DNA of 58,212 bases from Clostridium sp. CAG:288. Lineage in GTDB: Bacteria > Bacillota_I > Bacilli_A > RFN20 > CAG-288. Below, in pieces: positions 27,305-35,991 of this stretch. The stretch spans positions 30,965 to 89,176 of the forward strand of contig FR898168.1 in the NCBI GenBank assembly GCA_000437395.1. The letters run 5' to 3'. Each line of letters opens with the position of its first letter. Position 1 is the stretch's first letter. The position numbers and the translations under genes were made by a program. The notes under the pieces are model-generated. The model was not told the DNA's origin, did not search any database, and was given only the letters and a program-made list of their open reading frames with translations.

Positions 27305-27336
27305 GTTAAAAAGTGCAGTGTGAAAGCACTGCACTT
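27305..27336 (-). terminator. Terminator of tRNA operon
   Basis: On the minus strand, AAGTGCAGTG (27336-27327) and CACTGCACTT (27320-27311) form a perfect 10-bp stem with a 6-base loop, followed by TTTAA. It lies 13 bases after the tRNA-Pro CCA. Confidence 0.75.
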
Positions 27337-27348
27337 ATTGTTTTCAAA

Positions 27349-27425
27349 TGGTCGGGATAGTCAGACTCGAACTGACGACCTCTTGTTCCCAAAACAAGCG
27401 CGCTACCAAGCTGCGCAATATCCCG
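27349..27425 (-). tRNA. tRNA-Pro (TGG)
   Basis: The 77-nt gene includes an encoded CCA. The acceptor CGGGATA pairs with TATCCCG, the discriminator is A, the anticodon loop is TTTGGGA (TGG), and the T-loop is TTCGAGT. It is last of three tRNAs transcribed Cys, Arg, Pro. Confidence 0.95.
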
Positions 27426-27433
27426 AAATCTAA

Positions 27434-27510
27434 TGGCGCGCCCAGGAAGACTCGAACTCCCAACCTCCTGGTTCGTAGCCAGACAATCTATCCAGTTGAT
27501 CTATGGGCGC
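27434..27510 (-). tRNA. tRNA-Arg (ACG)
   Basis: The 77-nt gene includes an encoded CCA. The acceptor GCGCCCA pairs with TGGGCGC. The anticodon loop is CTACGAA, giving ACG, whose A34 would be edited to inosine by TadA. Confidence 0.95.
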
Positions 27511-27522
27511 ATCTAATAAACG

Positions 27523-27597
27523 TGGAGGTTCCTACCGGATTCGAACCGATGATGAGTGAGTTGCAGTCACTTGCCTTACCAACTTGGCTAAGGAACC
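27523..27597 (-). tRNA. tRNA-Cys (GCA)
   Basis: The 75-nt gene includes an encoded CCA. The acceptor GGTTCCT pairs with AGGAACC, the discriminator is T (U73, a Cys identity base), and the anticodon loop is CTGCAAC. It is first of the tRNA trio. Confidence 0.95.
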
Positions 27598-27781
27598 ACG
27601 CTCGATAAATATACCACAATATATGATAGTTTACAAGCAATTGTTTACAAGTTTTTTAATTTTTAACAACTTCTCTCTTAGGAAAATCCGAAATTTATTG
27701 CTTTTTGCCGATTTATTTAATCAGCTTGAATATAATAGCACATTAAATTTTAATATGGTAGTTTTTTTTGAATTTTTTAAC

Positions 27782-27831
27782 AAAAAAACTGCAAATCAGT
27801 TATTTAGCAATTAAAACTAAATTTGCAGTTT
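27782..27831 (-). terminator. Terminator of maltodextrin operon
   Basis: On the minus strand, AAACTGCAAAT (27831-27821) pairs with ATTTGCAGTTT (27796-27786), followed by TTTT. It is placed 12 bases beyond the last lipoprotein stop. The rest of 27598-27781 shows no gene. Confidence 0.7.
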
Positions 27832-27842
27832 ATATTTTCAAT

Positions 27843-28643
27843 TTATTTGTTAAAAAGACTATCCTTTGGAATATTAATATCCATAATTCTAGTAAATGAA
27901 TCAAGGTTATAATCAATATTTAAATCAGTTATAGCAATCGTATTTTCTACTAAATTTTGAATTTCTTGATGATGAGTTAAAAGCATACCATATTCATTCA
28001 TAGTAAATCTTTGAGTAATTACTGTTGCTAGATTTCCATCTTTGTCTAATGTGCCTTCTTTATCGACATAATAGACAAATAGACCATCTTCTATAGACAT
28101 GAATCTATTGTATTTAAGACTACTTTTCATTCTATCGCCATAGTAAAGTCCACCAGAAGCGAGTGCTTCAGCAGAGTTAGATACAAAGAAGTTATTTAAT
28201 CTTCCACTCATTTCATTATGAGTCATAGCAATATCATCAATTCTTTGATCGTCAACCATACGTTCAGCGGTATAAATATAGTTTTTATCGTCTCTTAAAT
28301 AACGTAGCATACGATATGAATCATTTAACGATTGCTCTTCGTCACCATCGACATCAATTTTATATTTTCCTGTGTAGTATTCAGCCTTAAATGAATACAA
28401 ATCTAAAGAATTTGAGAAATCACCCATAAAGAATGATTCTTGAGTTCCAACAATTTCTTCACTATCAACTTTCTTTTCAGTTATTGTGTAACGAAGAGTG
28501 ACATTTTTAACCCAATCTTTAGCTCTATTTAAAGTTATTGGATCAAGATAATCGATTATTTCTTGTGGAGTGTTATAGGTGCATCCTGTTAAAAGAATGC
28601 ACCCAACACTAGCACTAACTAATATTTTTTTATTTTTCTTCAT
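27843..28643 (-). CDS. Lipoprotein of maltodextrin operon, unknown function
   Basis: The 266-residue protein has a short signal and lipobox (CILLTGC, Cys about residue 21). It is rich in beta-type polar sequence and has no recognisable enzyme motif. The start codon overlaps the preceding gene's stop by one base (TAATG). It is last in the operon that starts with the maltose-binding protein, so it should be made together with the sugar uptake system. It could be an outer-face accessory binding protein. Its layout resembles the neighbour at 28643-29314, suggesting an ancient relationship, though identity is low by eye. Confidence 0.65.
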   Translation of the reverse strand: MKKNKKILVSASVGCILLTGCTYNTPQEIIDYLDPITLNRAKDWVKNVTLRYTITEKKVDSEEIVGTQESFFMGDFSNSLDLYSFKAEYYTGKYKIDVDGDEEQSLNDSYRMLRYLRDDKNYIYTAERMVDDQRIDDIAMTHNEMSGRLNNFFVSNSAEALASGGLYYGDRMKSSLKYNRFMSIEDGLFVYYVDKEGTLDKDGNLATVITQRFTMNEYGMLLTHHQEIQNLVENTIAITDLNIDYNLDSFTRIMDINIPKDSLFNK

Positions 28644-29314
28644 TAGTTTGAATAAGTATAATTAGCAGTCAAGGCAATAGTTTTATCTTTAGCGTTAGAT
28701 ACTCTATTGTCGCTTTTAACTATTTCTTTTACCAATAATCCATAGTTATTGTAATACAAATCAATATCGAATCTTGATGTGACACTAATAGCTCTAGTAC
28801 TATCGACGTTATATAAGTTTAATTGCTTAAATTGACATCTTCTAGTATAGAAATGGATACCACCATCTTCAGTTTCTTCAGCGTTAATTCTACCGCTTTT
28901 ATCGATAGTGCTTGAAAGAATAGCGTTAATTTCATCAAAAGCAGATGCATATACTTCTTTCGAATCTTCAAAACCAACAACTACATCTGTATTAAAAGAA
29001 CCAGATTCAACGATCATTGGCAATCTAAGGAATAAAGAATTGTTAGAAACTAAAAGTGAATAAACACCTTCTTCATCTTTAGAATAATTGATATCCATAA
29101 TTGTTTTCTTTGAATAAGTAGGATCACAATCATATTCGACAACGTGTCCTTCGCCAACAACGCTATATTTACTATAAACTGATTCAGGATTTGTAAAAGT
29201 ATTAACTTTTTCTGTTGCAAAATTTAATACTTCTTCAAGGCTATATTTGCTGCTATTACATGAAGTAAGAGCAAGAACTGGGATAGTTAACAATGCTATT
29301 AATTGCTTTTTCAT
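28643..29314 (-). CDS. Lipoprotein of maltodextrin operon, unknown function
   Basis: The 223-residue protein has a lipoprotein signal (LALTSC, Cys about residue 19). The mature part begins SLEEVLNFATEKVNTFTNPESVYSKYSVVGEG and is soluble-looking, without catalytic motifs I know. AGGAGG stands 7 bases before the ATG. It sits directly after the ATPase gene (11 bases). Operon context points to a role at the membrane surface in alpha-glucan or maltodextrin use, but nothing in the sequence proves this. Confidence 0.65.
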   Translation of the reverse strand: MKKQLIALLTIPVLALTSCNSSKYSLEEVLNFATEKVNTFTNPESVYSKYSVVGEGHVVEYDCDPTYSKKTIMDINYSKDEEGVYSLLVSNNSLFLRLPMIVESGSFNTDVVVGFEDSKEVYASAFDEINAILSSTIDKSGRINAEETEDGGIHFYTRRCQFKQLNLYNVDSTRAISVTSRFDIDLYYNNYGLLVKEIVKSDNRVSNAKDKTIALTANYTYSN

Positions 29315-29325
29315 ATAGCACCTCC

Positions 29326-31881
29326 TTAATATAGTCTAATATTCATGCTTGTTTCAGTAATTTGTGATTTACTTACATCTGGAATAACGTGTAAAACTGT
29401 TCCAACTTCAATAGCGTCTTTTGTTGTGATGTAAATGTTTTTAATTTCACCATTTACTTTTAATTCACACTTAGCGTATTTTGTAACATCGTAGTCAAGG
29501 TTTTCAACAACTTTAACTTCAATGCCACCTTCATTAACTAATTGATAAGCATCGTGTGGAATATCTAATAAGAATGATGAATTGAATACTTTAGTTCCTA
29601 AACCTTGGACTAACTTGCCAGAAATTAAGTCACCGACTTCTAAGTAGTAACCATTTAAGTTAAAGAAGAACATTAATTTGGCTTTTCTCATATCACTTGC
29701 ATAAGCCTTTGATAATTCCTTCTTCTTCTTAGCAAAGTCTTTTTCTAACTTAGCGTTAGGATTTGATAAGAATTGAATTTCAGCTTTCTTTTCTTTAACT
29801 TGGTTTTTAAGGATTTCAACAGTACGCTTCATTTCTGAATGTAATTGACTCTTTTCTGTTTCATAGATTAAGCCTTCATTTGTTAAAGCATTGTTAAGTT
29901 CAAGTTCCTTTTCACCAGGTGTACTTTCTTTGAAAACTCTGTGTTCTTCTTTTCTTCTTCTGACTGTAAGTTTATCTTTATTTTCTTTTAAGAATTTAGC
30001 ATAAGATGCTTTTTCTTCTTTAACTCTTGCAGCAAATGTAGCTTTGTTTTCGGCTTTAATATGTGCAACATCATTCTTATGTTTGGTCTTAAGAACAGCG
30101 ACATCTTGCTTATATTTAGCTTTTGCTTCGTTAGTTTTACTAGAATTTTCTTTTGTTAATGCTTCTAATTCTTTACTTGCAATTGCAAGCTTTTCTTTTA
30201 TTTCAGCTGTAGCATACTTTTCTTTTTCAGCATTTAAATCAGCATCGAGCTTTTTAAATAATTCATCATATTTTGCTTTGCAAGCATTAGCACGTTCATT
30301 ATACTCAGCAACGTATTTTGGATCGCTGTTGTTATTGATAACTGTTTGATAATTATAGAAGTCAGCTTGGAATGTATCTGTTAATACAATTGGATTTGCA
30401 ATAGATACTTCTTTACCATCAATTGTCTTTAAAACGTCAATCTTGGTGTAGTCAATATTAAACTTGACTGTTTTTCCTTCCTTAACTTTATCGTCACAAA
30501 GTGTAAAGAAAGTACGTGCATTGTGTTCAAGATAAGCGAGTTTTTTACCTTCAATTACTTCAATCTTACGAACGACAGCTTCAAGATTTCCTTCACCTAA
30601 AATTAAAGCATCATTTGGAATAATTAATGAAGCATTATCGTCATTTTCAACATGTAATGCACCTGGAAGTTTAACGCTATAACCATTAAATTCAACTGTA
30701 TTGTCTTTAACTTTACAATCAAAGACGTTATTTGATGGAACTCTTGGTAGAATGGATTCTTCTGTGTCCCTATCAAAGAAGTGAGCCTTCTTCATGTTGA
30801 ATTTAACTTTGACAACATCACCAATCTTAATATCACCAATATCGTCAATCTTCATAATAACACGGGTTGATGTTTCAGCAAATCCATCACCTTGCATGTT
30901 AATATCACCATAAAGAAGAGTTTCAGAACCAAGCTCTTCAAAGTGAGAAACGACAACATCGACAACGTTTTCTTTATCTTCTGGTTTTGCTAAAGAAATA
31001 TGCTCACATCTTAAACCAATATAAACTTGATGATTTCCATCTAAATATGTGTGCTTAACTTTTAATAAATCGTTATATGGAACTTCAATCTTAGCTTCTG
31101 ACCAAGCAAACTTAACTTCAACTGAATCTTTCTTTCTAAGTAAGGTACCTTGGAAGAAGTTCATTTGAGGTGTACCGATAAATCCAGCAACGAATTTATT
31201 TGCAGGATAATTATACAAGTTCTTTGGTGTATCAATTTGTTGGACATGTCCAAGTTTCATAACGACAACTCTTGTACCTAAAGTCATAGCTTCTGTTTGG
31301 TCGTGAGTAACGTAAATGAATGTTGTTTGTAATTTTTGATGTAACTTAGCAATTTCACTTCTCATTTGTGTTCTAAGTTTAGCATCAAGGTTGGAAAGTG
31401 GTTCGTCGAGTAACATGACTTTAGGATCTCTTAAAATAGCTCTACCTAAAGCAACACGTTGTCTTTGACCACCAGACATAGCCTTTGGTTTTCTATCTAA
31501 ATATTCTTTGATACCTAAAACATCAGCAGCCCACAATACTTTTTCATGAATTACATCATTTGGTACGTGTCTGAGCTTTAAACCGAAAGCCATATTTTCG
31601 TAAATAGTCATATGTGGATAGAGAGCGTAGTTTTGGAAAACCATTGCGATATCTCTATCTTTTGGTTCAACATTGTTAACAATGTTATTATCGATATATA
31701 ATTCACCAGCAGTGATTTCTTCAAGACCTGCAATCATTCTAAGTGTTGTAGATTTACCACAACCTGAAGGACCGACGAAGACGATAAATTCACCATCTTT
31801 GATCTCCATAGTGAAGTCATTAACTGCTTTGGTTCCGTTTGAATAAACTTTATAAATATGTTCAAGTCTTAAACCAGCCAT
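29326..31881 (-). CDS. malK: Sugar ABC transporter ATPase (MalK/MsmK/UgpC type) with long coiled-coil insertion
   Basis: Residues 1-240 are a standard sugar-importer ATPase: Walker A GPSGCGKST (37-45), Q-loop, signature MSGGQ (135-139), Walker B VMLLDEPLSNLD and switch His in YVTHDQTEA. OB/TOBE-like regulatory segments follow. The family is usually near 370 residues; here the protein is 851. Residues about 514-730 are a Lys/Ala/Glu-rich coiled coil, followed by a further TOBE-like beta segment. It energises the MalF/MalG permease encoded in the same operon and may serve other sugar transporters. Mycoplasma relatives are also enlarged, but I cannot compare them here. Confidence 0.9.
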   Translation of the reverse strand: MAGLRLEHIYKVYSNGTKAVNDFTMEIKDGEFIVFVGPSGCGKSTTLRMIAGLEEITAGELYIDNNIVNNVEPKDRDIAMVFQNYALYPHMTIYENMAFGLKLRHVPNDVIHEKVLWAADVLGIKEYLDRKPKAMSGGQRQRVALGRAILRDPKVMLLDEPLSNLDAKLRTQMRSEIAKLHQKLQTTFIYVTHDQTEAMTLGTRVVVMKLGHVQQIDTPKNLYNYPANKFVAGFIGTPQMNFFQGTLLRKKDSVEVKFAWSEAKIEVPYNDLLKVKHTYLDGNHQVYIGLRCEHISLAKPEDKENVVDVVVSHFEELGSETLLYGDINMQGDGFAETSTRVIMKIDDIGDIKIGDVVKVKFNMKKAHFFDRDTEESILPRVPSNNVFDCKVKDNTVEFNGYSVKLPGALHVENDDNASLIIPNDALILGEGNLEAVVRKIEVIEGKKLAYLEHNARTFFTLCDDKVKEGKTVKFNIDYTKIDVLKTIDGKEVSIANPIVLTDTFQADFYNYQTVINNNSDPKYVAEYNERANACKAKYDELFKKLDADLNAEKEKYATAEIKEKLAIASKELEALTKENSSKTNEAKAKYKQDVAVLKTKHKNDVAHIKAENKATFAARVKEEKASYAKFLKENKDKLTVRRRKEEHRVFKESTPGEKELELNNALTNEGLIYETEKSQLHSEMKRTVEILKNQVKEKKAEIQFLSNPNAKLEKDFAKKKKELSKAYASDMRKAKLMFFFNLNGYYLEVGDLISGKLVQGLGTKVFNSSFLLDIPHDAYQLVNEGGIEVKVVENLDYDVTKYAKCELKVNGEIKNIYITTKDAIEVGTVLHVIPDVSKSQITETSMNIRLY

Positions 31882-31893
31882 AATTGCCTCCTT

Positions 31894-33474
31894 TTATCTG
31901 AAAATAGCGATTCCTAATGCTGGAATTTCACATGTATCGCCTTTTATATTAATTTTTGTATCTCTTAATGCTAATAATGAATTAGCAAATCTCAATTGTG
32001 AACAATTAAATTCAATTGATTTTGTCTGTGAGAAATTCATAACTATTGTTATTGAACTGCCATTATAAGTCTTTACCATGGTTATGTATGATTCTTCTTC
32101 ATCTGAAAAAGTACTACTTAATACGCCACGTTGAAGTTCTGGAATACAATTTCTAAGGGCATTTGCCTTTTTATAATAGTTAAGTATGCTTCCTTCATCT
32201 TCTAGTTGTTCTTTTACAGATGCGTATTTATATGTTGCTTGTCCATAACCAGGATCAATAGTTTCATTCTCATTTGTATCTGACCAATCCATATGAGTTC
32301 TTGCATTAGCATCTGAATTTGATACTGAAGCACTAATTCCTATTTCATCTCCGTAATACGTAAATGTTGATCCTGTAAGCATCGATAAAGCTCCATAAGC
32401 AAACTTTGTTAATCCTTCATTACCTGTACCAACACGACTCATATCGTGATTTGATAAGAACGGAGCTGGTATTTTATCACCAGAAGCAACTAACATTTCA
32501 CTATAGCCTCTTAGGTAACTATCTTTATATGCTCCATCTAAATTTGTTGAAGAAGTTATAAAGCTATGAGATCCTACCGAAGCTGGAAACCAGAAGTAAC
32601 TATCGATAGAACTATTAGTATAGTAACCAGAAATAATACCACTTGATGCCCAACATTCAGCTACAAAGTAATTGTCTTCTTTTATTGAGTTAGCAATTTC
32701 TTTAAGTCTTGAAAGTGCAGCTTGAGTTTTAGAAGCTGAGTTATAATAGTAATATTTGACTGCATCTAATCTAAATCCATCAATTCCTTTATTAAGGTAG
32801 AAAGACATTATCTCTTCTGCAATATTCCAGAACATTTCTGAATCCATATTGAACTCAGGCATATCATTATCAAAATTACATTCATAATAGAAATCTTGAC
32901 CTGGAACAATTTGAGGGCTTCGTTCTGTGTTAGCGTTACTTGCCTCTTCAGCTGTATCATAGAAAGAATATAAATCTTCATATCCTTTTAACGTATCAGG
33001 AAGTGTAGAACCAGATTTGCTTATTGAGTGAGCTTGAACAGCTTTTTGGAAATAGGCGTTTGATCTTGATGAGTGATTTATTGCTAAGTCGAGAATTAAT
33101 TTTATATTACGACTATGACATTCACTAATAAGTGATTCTAAATCGCTCATAGTACCAAAGCTTGGATCAATTTCTAGATAATTTGTTGTATTGTACTTAT
33201 GTGTACTTGAGGAAGTAAATATAGGTGTTAACCAAATTCCGGTATATCCTAAGTCTTGAATGTAATCAAGCTTAGAAATTATTCCTTGTAAATCACCTAT
33301 TCCATCACCGTTAGAATCGCAGTAAGAATAGACAAATATTTCATAAAAATTGCGATATTTATCTTCGATGTTATGTTTAATTAAATCGTCTTCTACAATT
33401 CCTTTACCTCTAGATGGGTTACAACCACTAAGAACTAAAGCAGTAAGTACAAGTGGCATGAAACATTTTTTCAT
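31894..33474 (-). CDS. Alpha-amylase family (GH13) lipoprotein
   Basis: The 526-residue enzyme has a lipobox (VLSGC, Cys about residue 18), so it is anchored on the outer face of the membrane. The four GH13 conserved regions are present: DLAINHSS (I), GFRLDAVKYY with the Asp nucleophile (II), VAECW with the acid Glu (III) and FLSNHD (IV). It probably trims alpha-1,4-glucans to maltodextrins for the adjacent importer. It lies between malG and malK, with gaps of only 2 and 12 bases. Confidence 0.93.
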   Translation of the reverse strand: MKKCFMPLVLTALVLSGCNPSRGKGIVEDDLIKHNIEDKYRNFYEIFVYSYCDSNGDGIGDLQGIISKLDYIQDLGYTGIWLTPIFTSSSTHKYNTTNYLEIDPSFGTMSDLESLISECHSRNIKLILDLAINHSSRSNAYFQKAVQAHSISKSGSTLPDTLKGYEDLYSFYDTAEEASNANTERSPQIVPGQDFYYECNFDNDMPEFNMDSEMFWNIAEEIMSFYLNKGIDGFRLDAVKYYYYNSASKTQAALSRLKEIANSIKEDNYFVAECWASSGIISGYYTNSSIDSYFWFPASVGSHSFITSSTNLDGAYKDSYLRGYSEMLVASGDKIPAPFLSNHDMSRVGTGNEGLTKFAYGALSMLTGSTFTYYGDEIGISASVSNSDANARTHMDWSDTNENETIDPGYGQATYKYASVKEQLEDEGSILNYYKKANALRNCIPELQRGVLSSTFSDEEESYITMVKTYNGSSITIVMNFSQTKSIEFNCSQLRFANSLLALRDTKINIKGDTCEIPALGIAIFR

Positions 33475-33476
33475 AA

Positions 33477-34340
33477 TTAGCCTTTAACTGCGCCACCTGT
33501 GACACCAGAAACATAATATTTTTGGAGCCAGAAGAATAAAACCATAATCGGTATGGAGGTTAAAACACCACCAGCACAGAATCTATTGAAATAAGTTGCA
33601 AAATCTAATTTAGATAACCATTGTTGTAAACCGACAGCAACGGTAAACATATTAGTTCTACCTTGAGCAATAAAGCTTGCCATCATGTAGTCACCCCATG
33701 GAGCTGTGAAAGCCATAAGGATTGTATAAATAATAATAGGTTTACTTAATGGAAGAATGATTCTAAAGAAGATTGTGTTTTTATTAGCACCATCAATCAT
33801 AGCTGCTTCATCTAGTGAGTGAGATACTGTATCAAAGAAACCTTTTGAGATATAGTATTGCATTGCTGCACCACCAATATAGATGATTAATAAAGAAACA
33901 AGAGATGTTTCTAAATGCATAAATTGTAATAACTTATAAATAACAATCATTGATAAGAAACCTGGAAACATGCCTAAGATAAGCATGAATTTCATCAAAG
34001 GTTTTCTCATTCTAAATCTTAAACGAGATAAAGCGTAGGATGTCATTAAAACAATCAACGTTTGAATGACAGCAGTGGCCAAAGCAATAACAAGTGTATT
34101 TGTCCACCATTTCCAGAATGGGTATGTTTTATCAGTAAATAATAAGACATAGTTATTGAAAGTTAATTTTGCTGGAATAAATCTTGTTTGGTCATAGACA
34201 ACACCAAACGATTGAACGAATAAATAAACGAATGGGATTAACCAAATAATAGAAATTAAAACAAGAACCGTATAAGCAGCAATTTTTTTAGCAATACGTT
34301 TTGCACGCGCTCTTGTATAATGTGCATCTTCTTCAAACAT
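33477..34340 (-). CDS. malG: Maltodextrin ABC permease MalG type
   Basis: The 287-residue inner-membrane permease has six hydrophobic segments. The cytoplasmic EAA loop that docks the ATPase is at SLDEAAMIDGANKNTIFFRIILPLSKP. The C-terminus YVSGVTGGAVKG is typical of MalG (VSGLTAGGVKG in others). It overlaps the malF stop by one base (TAATG). It pairs with MalF to form the translocation channel. Confidence 0.92.
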   Translation of the reverse strand: MFEEDAHYTRARAKRIAKKIAAYTVLVLISIIWLIPFVYLFVQSFGVVYDQTRFIPAKLTFNNYVLLFTDKTYPFWKWWTNTLVIALATAVIQTLIVLMTSYALSRLRFRMRKPLMKFMLILGMFPGFLSMIVIYKLLQFMHLETSLVSLLIIYIGGAAMQYYISKGFFDTVSHSLDEAAMIDGANKNTIFFRIILPLSKPIIIYTILMAFTAPWGDYMMASFIAQGRTNMFTVAVGLQQWLSKLDFATYFNRFCAGGVLTSIPIMVLFFWLQKYYVSGVTGGAVKG

Positions 34341-35893
34341 TATTGGAAGTCCTCCTCGTTCTTAACAGCATTACTATTTCCATAGAAAATTAATGAAATT
34401 ACAGCGACGATAGCAAAGATAAAGATACCTAAGACAGAAGCTGTTGAATATAATGCTGGAGTATTTGTAAACGTCAATTTATAAATCCAAGTAATCAACA
34501 AGTCAGTTTGACCGACATCTTGGAGAATATTTGGTTTAAGTTTGGTTCCAAATGTAAATAATGGGTTACCACCGGATAAGAGATAAATAACGTTGAAGTT
34601 ATTAATGTTACCGACAAATTGTGAAATTAAATATGGACCAGTAACAAATAACATATATGGTAATGTAATCTTAGCAAATGTCTTAAATGGACTCGCACCA
34701 TCAATACGGGCAGATTCATATAAATCTTCTGGAATATTCATTAAAATACCAGAGCTAATAAGCATTGTGTATGGGATACCAACCCATGTATTTGCAACAA
34801 TGATGAAAATCTTAGTGATGATTGGATCACTTAACCATCTAACGTGAACGACATGTTTAGCCATAACACTTAAAATACTATTAACAATACCTAAGTCTTC
34901 GTTAAACATACGGTTAATTAACATCAATGAGACAAACTGAGGAACAGCAATTGTAGTAATTAAAATTGTTCTCCACAATTTCTTTAATTTAACAATTTTA
35001 CTATTAATTAAGATAGCAACAGCCATTCCTAAGAAATAGTTAGAGAATGTAGCAAATATAGCCCAAACTAATGTCCATAATACTACTTGACCGAATGTTT
35101 GAATAACTAATGTATTATTGGCTGAAGAACCCATTGATAAAACTGTCCCGAAATTTTGGAAACCAACCCAGTCAACTAAAGCTGTAGGTTGTTCGTGGTA
35201 TGAGTCATAGCTCGTAAAGCCAATAATAATAGTAATAACAATAGGAAGGATAGTTAATAAAACTAATCCAGCCATAGGAATTGTTAAGAGTGTTTTATGA
35301 TAACTCTTATCCAAAACGTTTTTCAAAGTAACTTTATCAGAATGGATAAAGCCGATATAACCTTCTCTTTGCATTTTTAAGCTATCTTTAATTTGGCTGT
35401 ACCAAAGAACAACAAATATTATTGTAAGCAATATTGTAAAAATAGCATAAATCAAGATATTGATTGAATAGTCGTAATAGACTGGAGCATAAACACCTGG
35501 TAATCCAGGAATTGTAGAAGGTTTATAGTGAGTTACAATTGTCAATTGTCCTAATGTAGGTAAATTTATCAATTGGTTTAAGCCAAACATAATGAAGAAT
35601 GAAATAAACACAACTTCATATATGAAATAGAGAATACCTCTAATTATTTGATGTCTAGTTACGTGACCAAAGCCCATTACTAAGAAAGACAATCTAGTTT
35701 TCCAATCGCCGTGTACAAGAGCATCTTTTAAAGAAATAAATGGAGACACAAAAAACTTTCCAACTTTTCTTACGAAAGAAGGAACTTTTCTAAACTTTTT
35801 TCCTAATTTTGCTGGGATAGATGCGAAGAAATTAACAAATTTAAGAGCTATTCTTTTTGGCTTTGAATATGATAGATACTCAATTTTTGTCAT
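34340..35893 (-). CDS. malF: Maltodextrin ABC permease MalF type
   Basis: I use the ATG at 35893 (MTKIEYLSYSKPK), which has AGGAG 10 bases upstream; the longer frame to 35926 starts inside a hairpin. The 517-residue protein has an N-terminal cytoplasmic basic stretch, two early hydrophobic segments with an extracytoplasmic loop, then a six-helix permease core. The EAA motif is at YESARIDGASPFKTFAKITLP. Length fits large MalF proteins. It follows malE after a strong intercistronic hairpin, which probably lowers its expression relative to the binding protein. Confidence 0.92.
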   Translation of the reverse strand: MTKIEYLSYSKPKRIALKFVNFFASIPAKLGKKFRKVPSFVRKVGKFFVSPFISLKDALVHGDWKTRLSFLVMGFGHVTRHQIIRGILYFIYEVVFISFFIMFGLNQLINLPTLGQLTIVTHYKPSTIPGLPGVYAPVYYDYSINILIYAIFTILLTIIFVVLWYSQIKDSLKMQREGYIGFIHSDKVTLKNVLDKSYHKTLLTIPMAGLVLLTILPIVITIIIGFTSYDSYHEQPTALVDWVGFQNFGTVLSMGSSANNTLVIQTFGQVVLWTLVWAIFATFSNYFLGMAVAILINSKIVKLKKLWRTILITTIAVPQFVSLMLINRMFNEDLGIVNSILSVMAKHVVHVRWLSDPIITKIFIIVANTWVGIPYTMLISSGILMNIPEDLYESARIDGASPFKTFAKITLPYMLFVTGPYLISQFVGNINNFNVIYLLSGGNPLFTFGTKLKPNILQDVGQTDLLITWIYKLTFTNTPALYSTASVLGIFIFAIVAVISLIFYGNSNAVKNEEDFQ

Positions 35894-35916
35894 TATATAG
35901 ACTCCTTTAAATAAAT

Positions 35917-35946
35917 AAGGACGCAATATACAACTATTGCGTCCTT
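35917..35946 (-). terminator. Strong intercistronic hairpin between malE and malF
   Basis: AAGGACGCAATA and TATTGCGTCCTT form a perfect 12-bp stem with a 6-base loop. The tail on the minus strand is ATTTATTT, a weak U-run. It most likely acts as a partial terminator or as a 3' stabiliser of the malE message. Confidence 0.7.
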
Positions 35947-35991
35947 ACCATAATCATAAATTAAATTTTAACTATGAAACACAACACTATT

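Noticed and set aside
27236..27814. Overlapping short plus-strand frames across the tRNA cluster
   Set aside because: They are antisense to tRNA-Pro, tRNA-Arg and tRNA-Cys and to a terminator, without ribosome binding sites.
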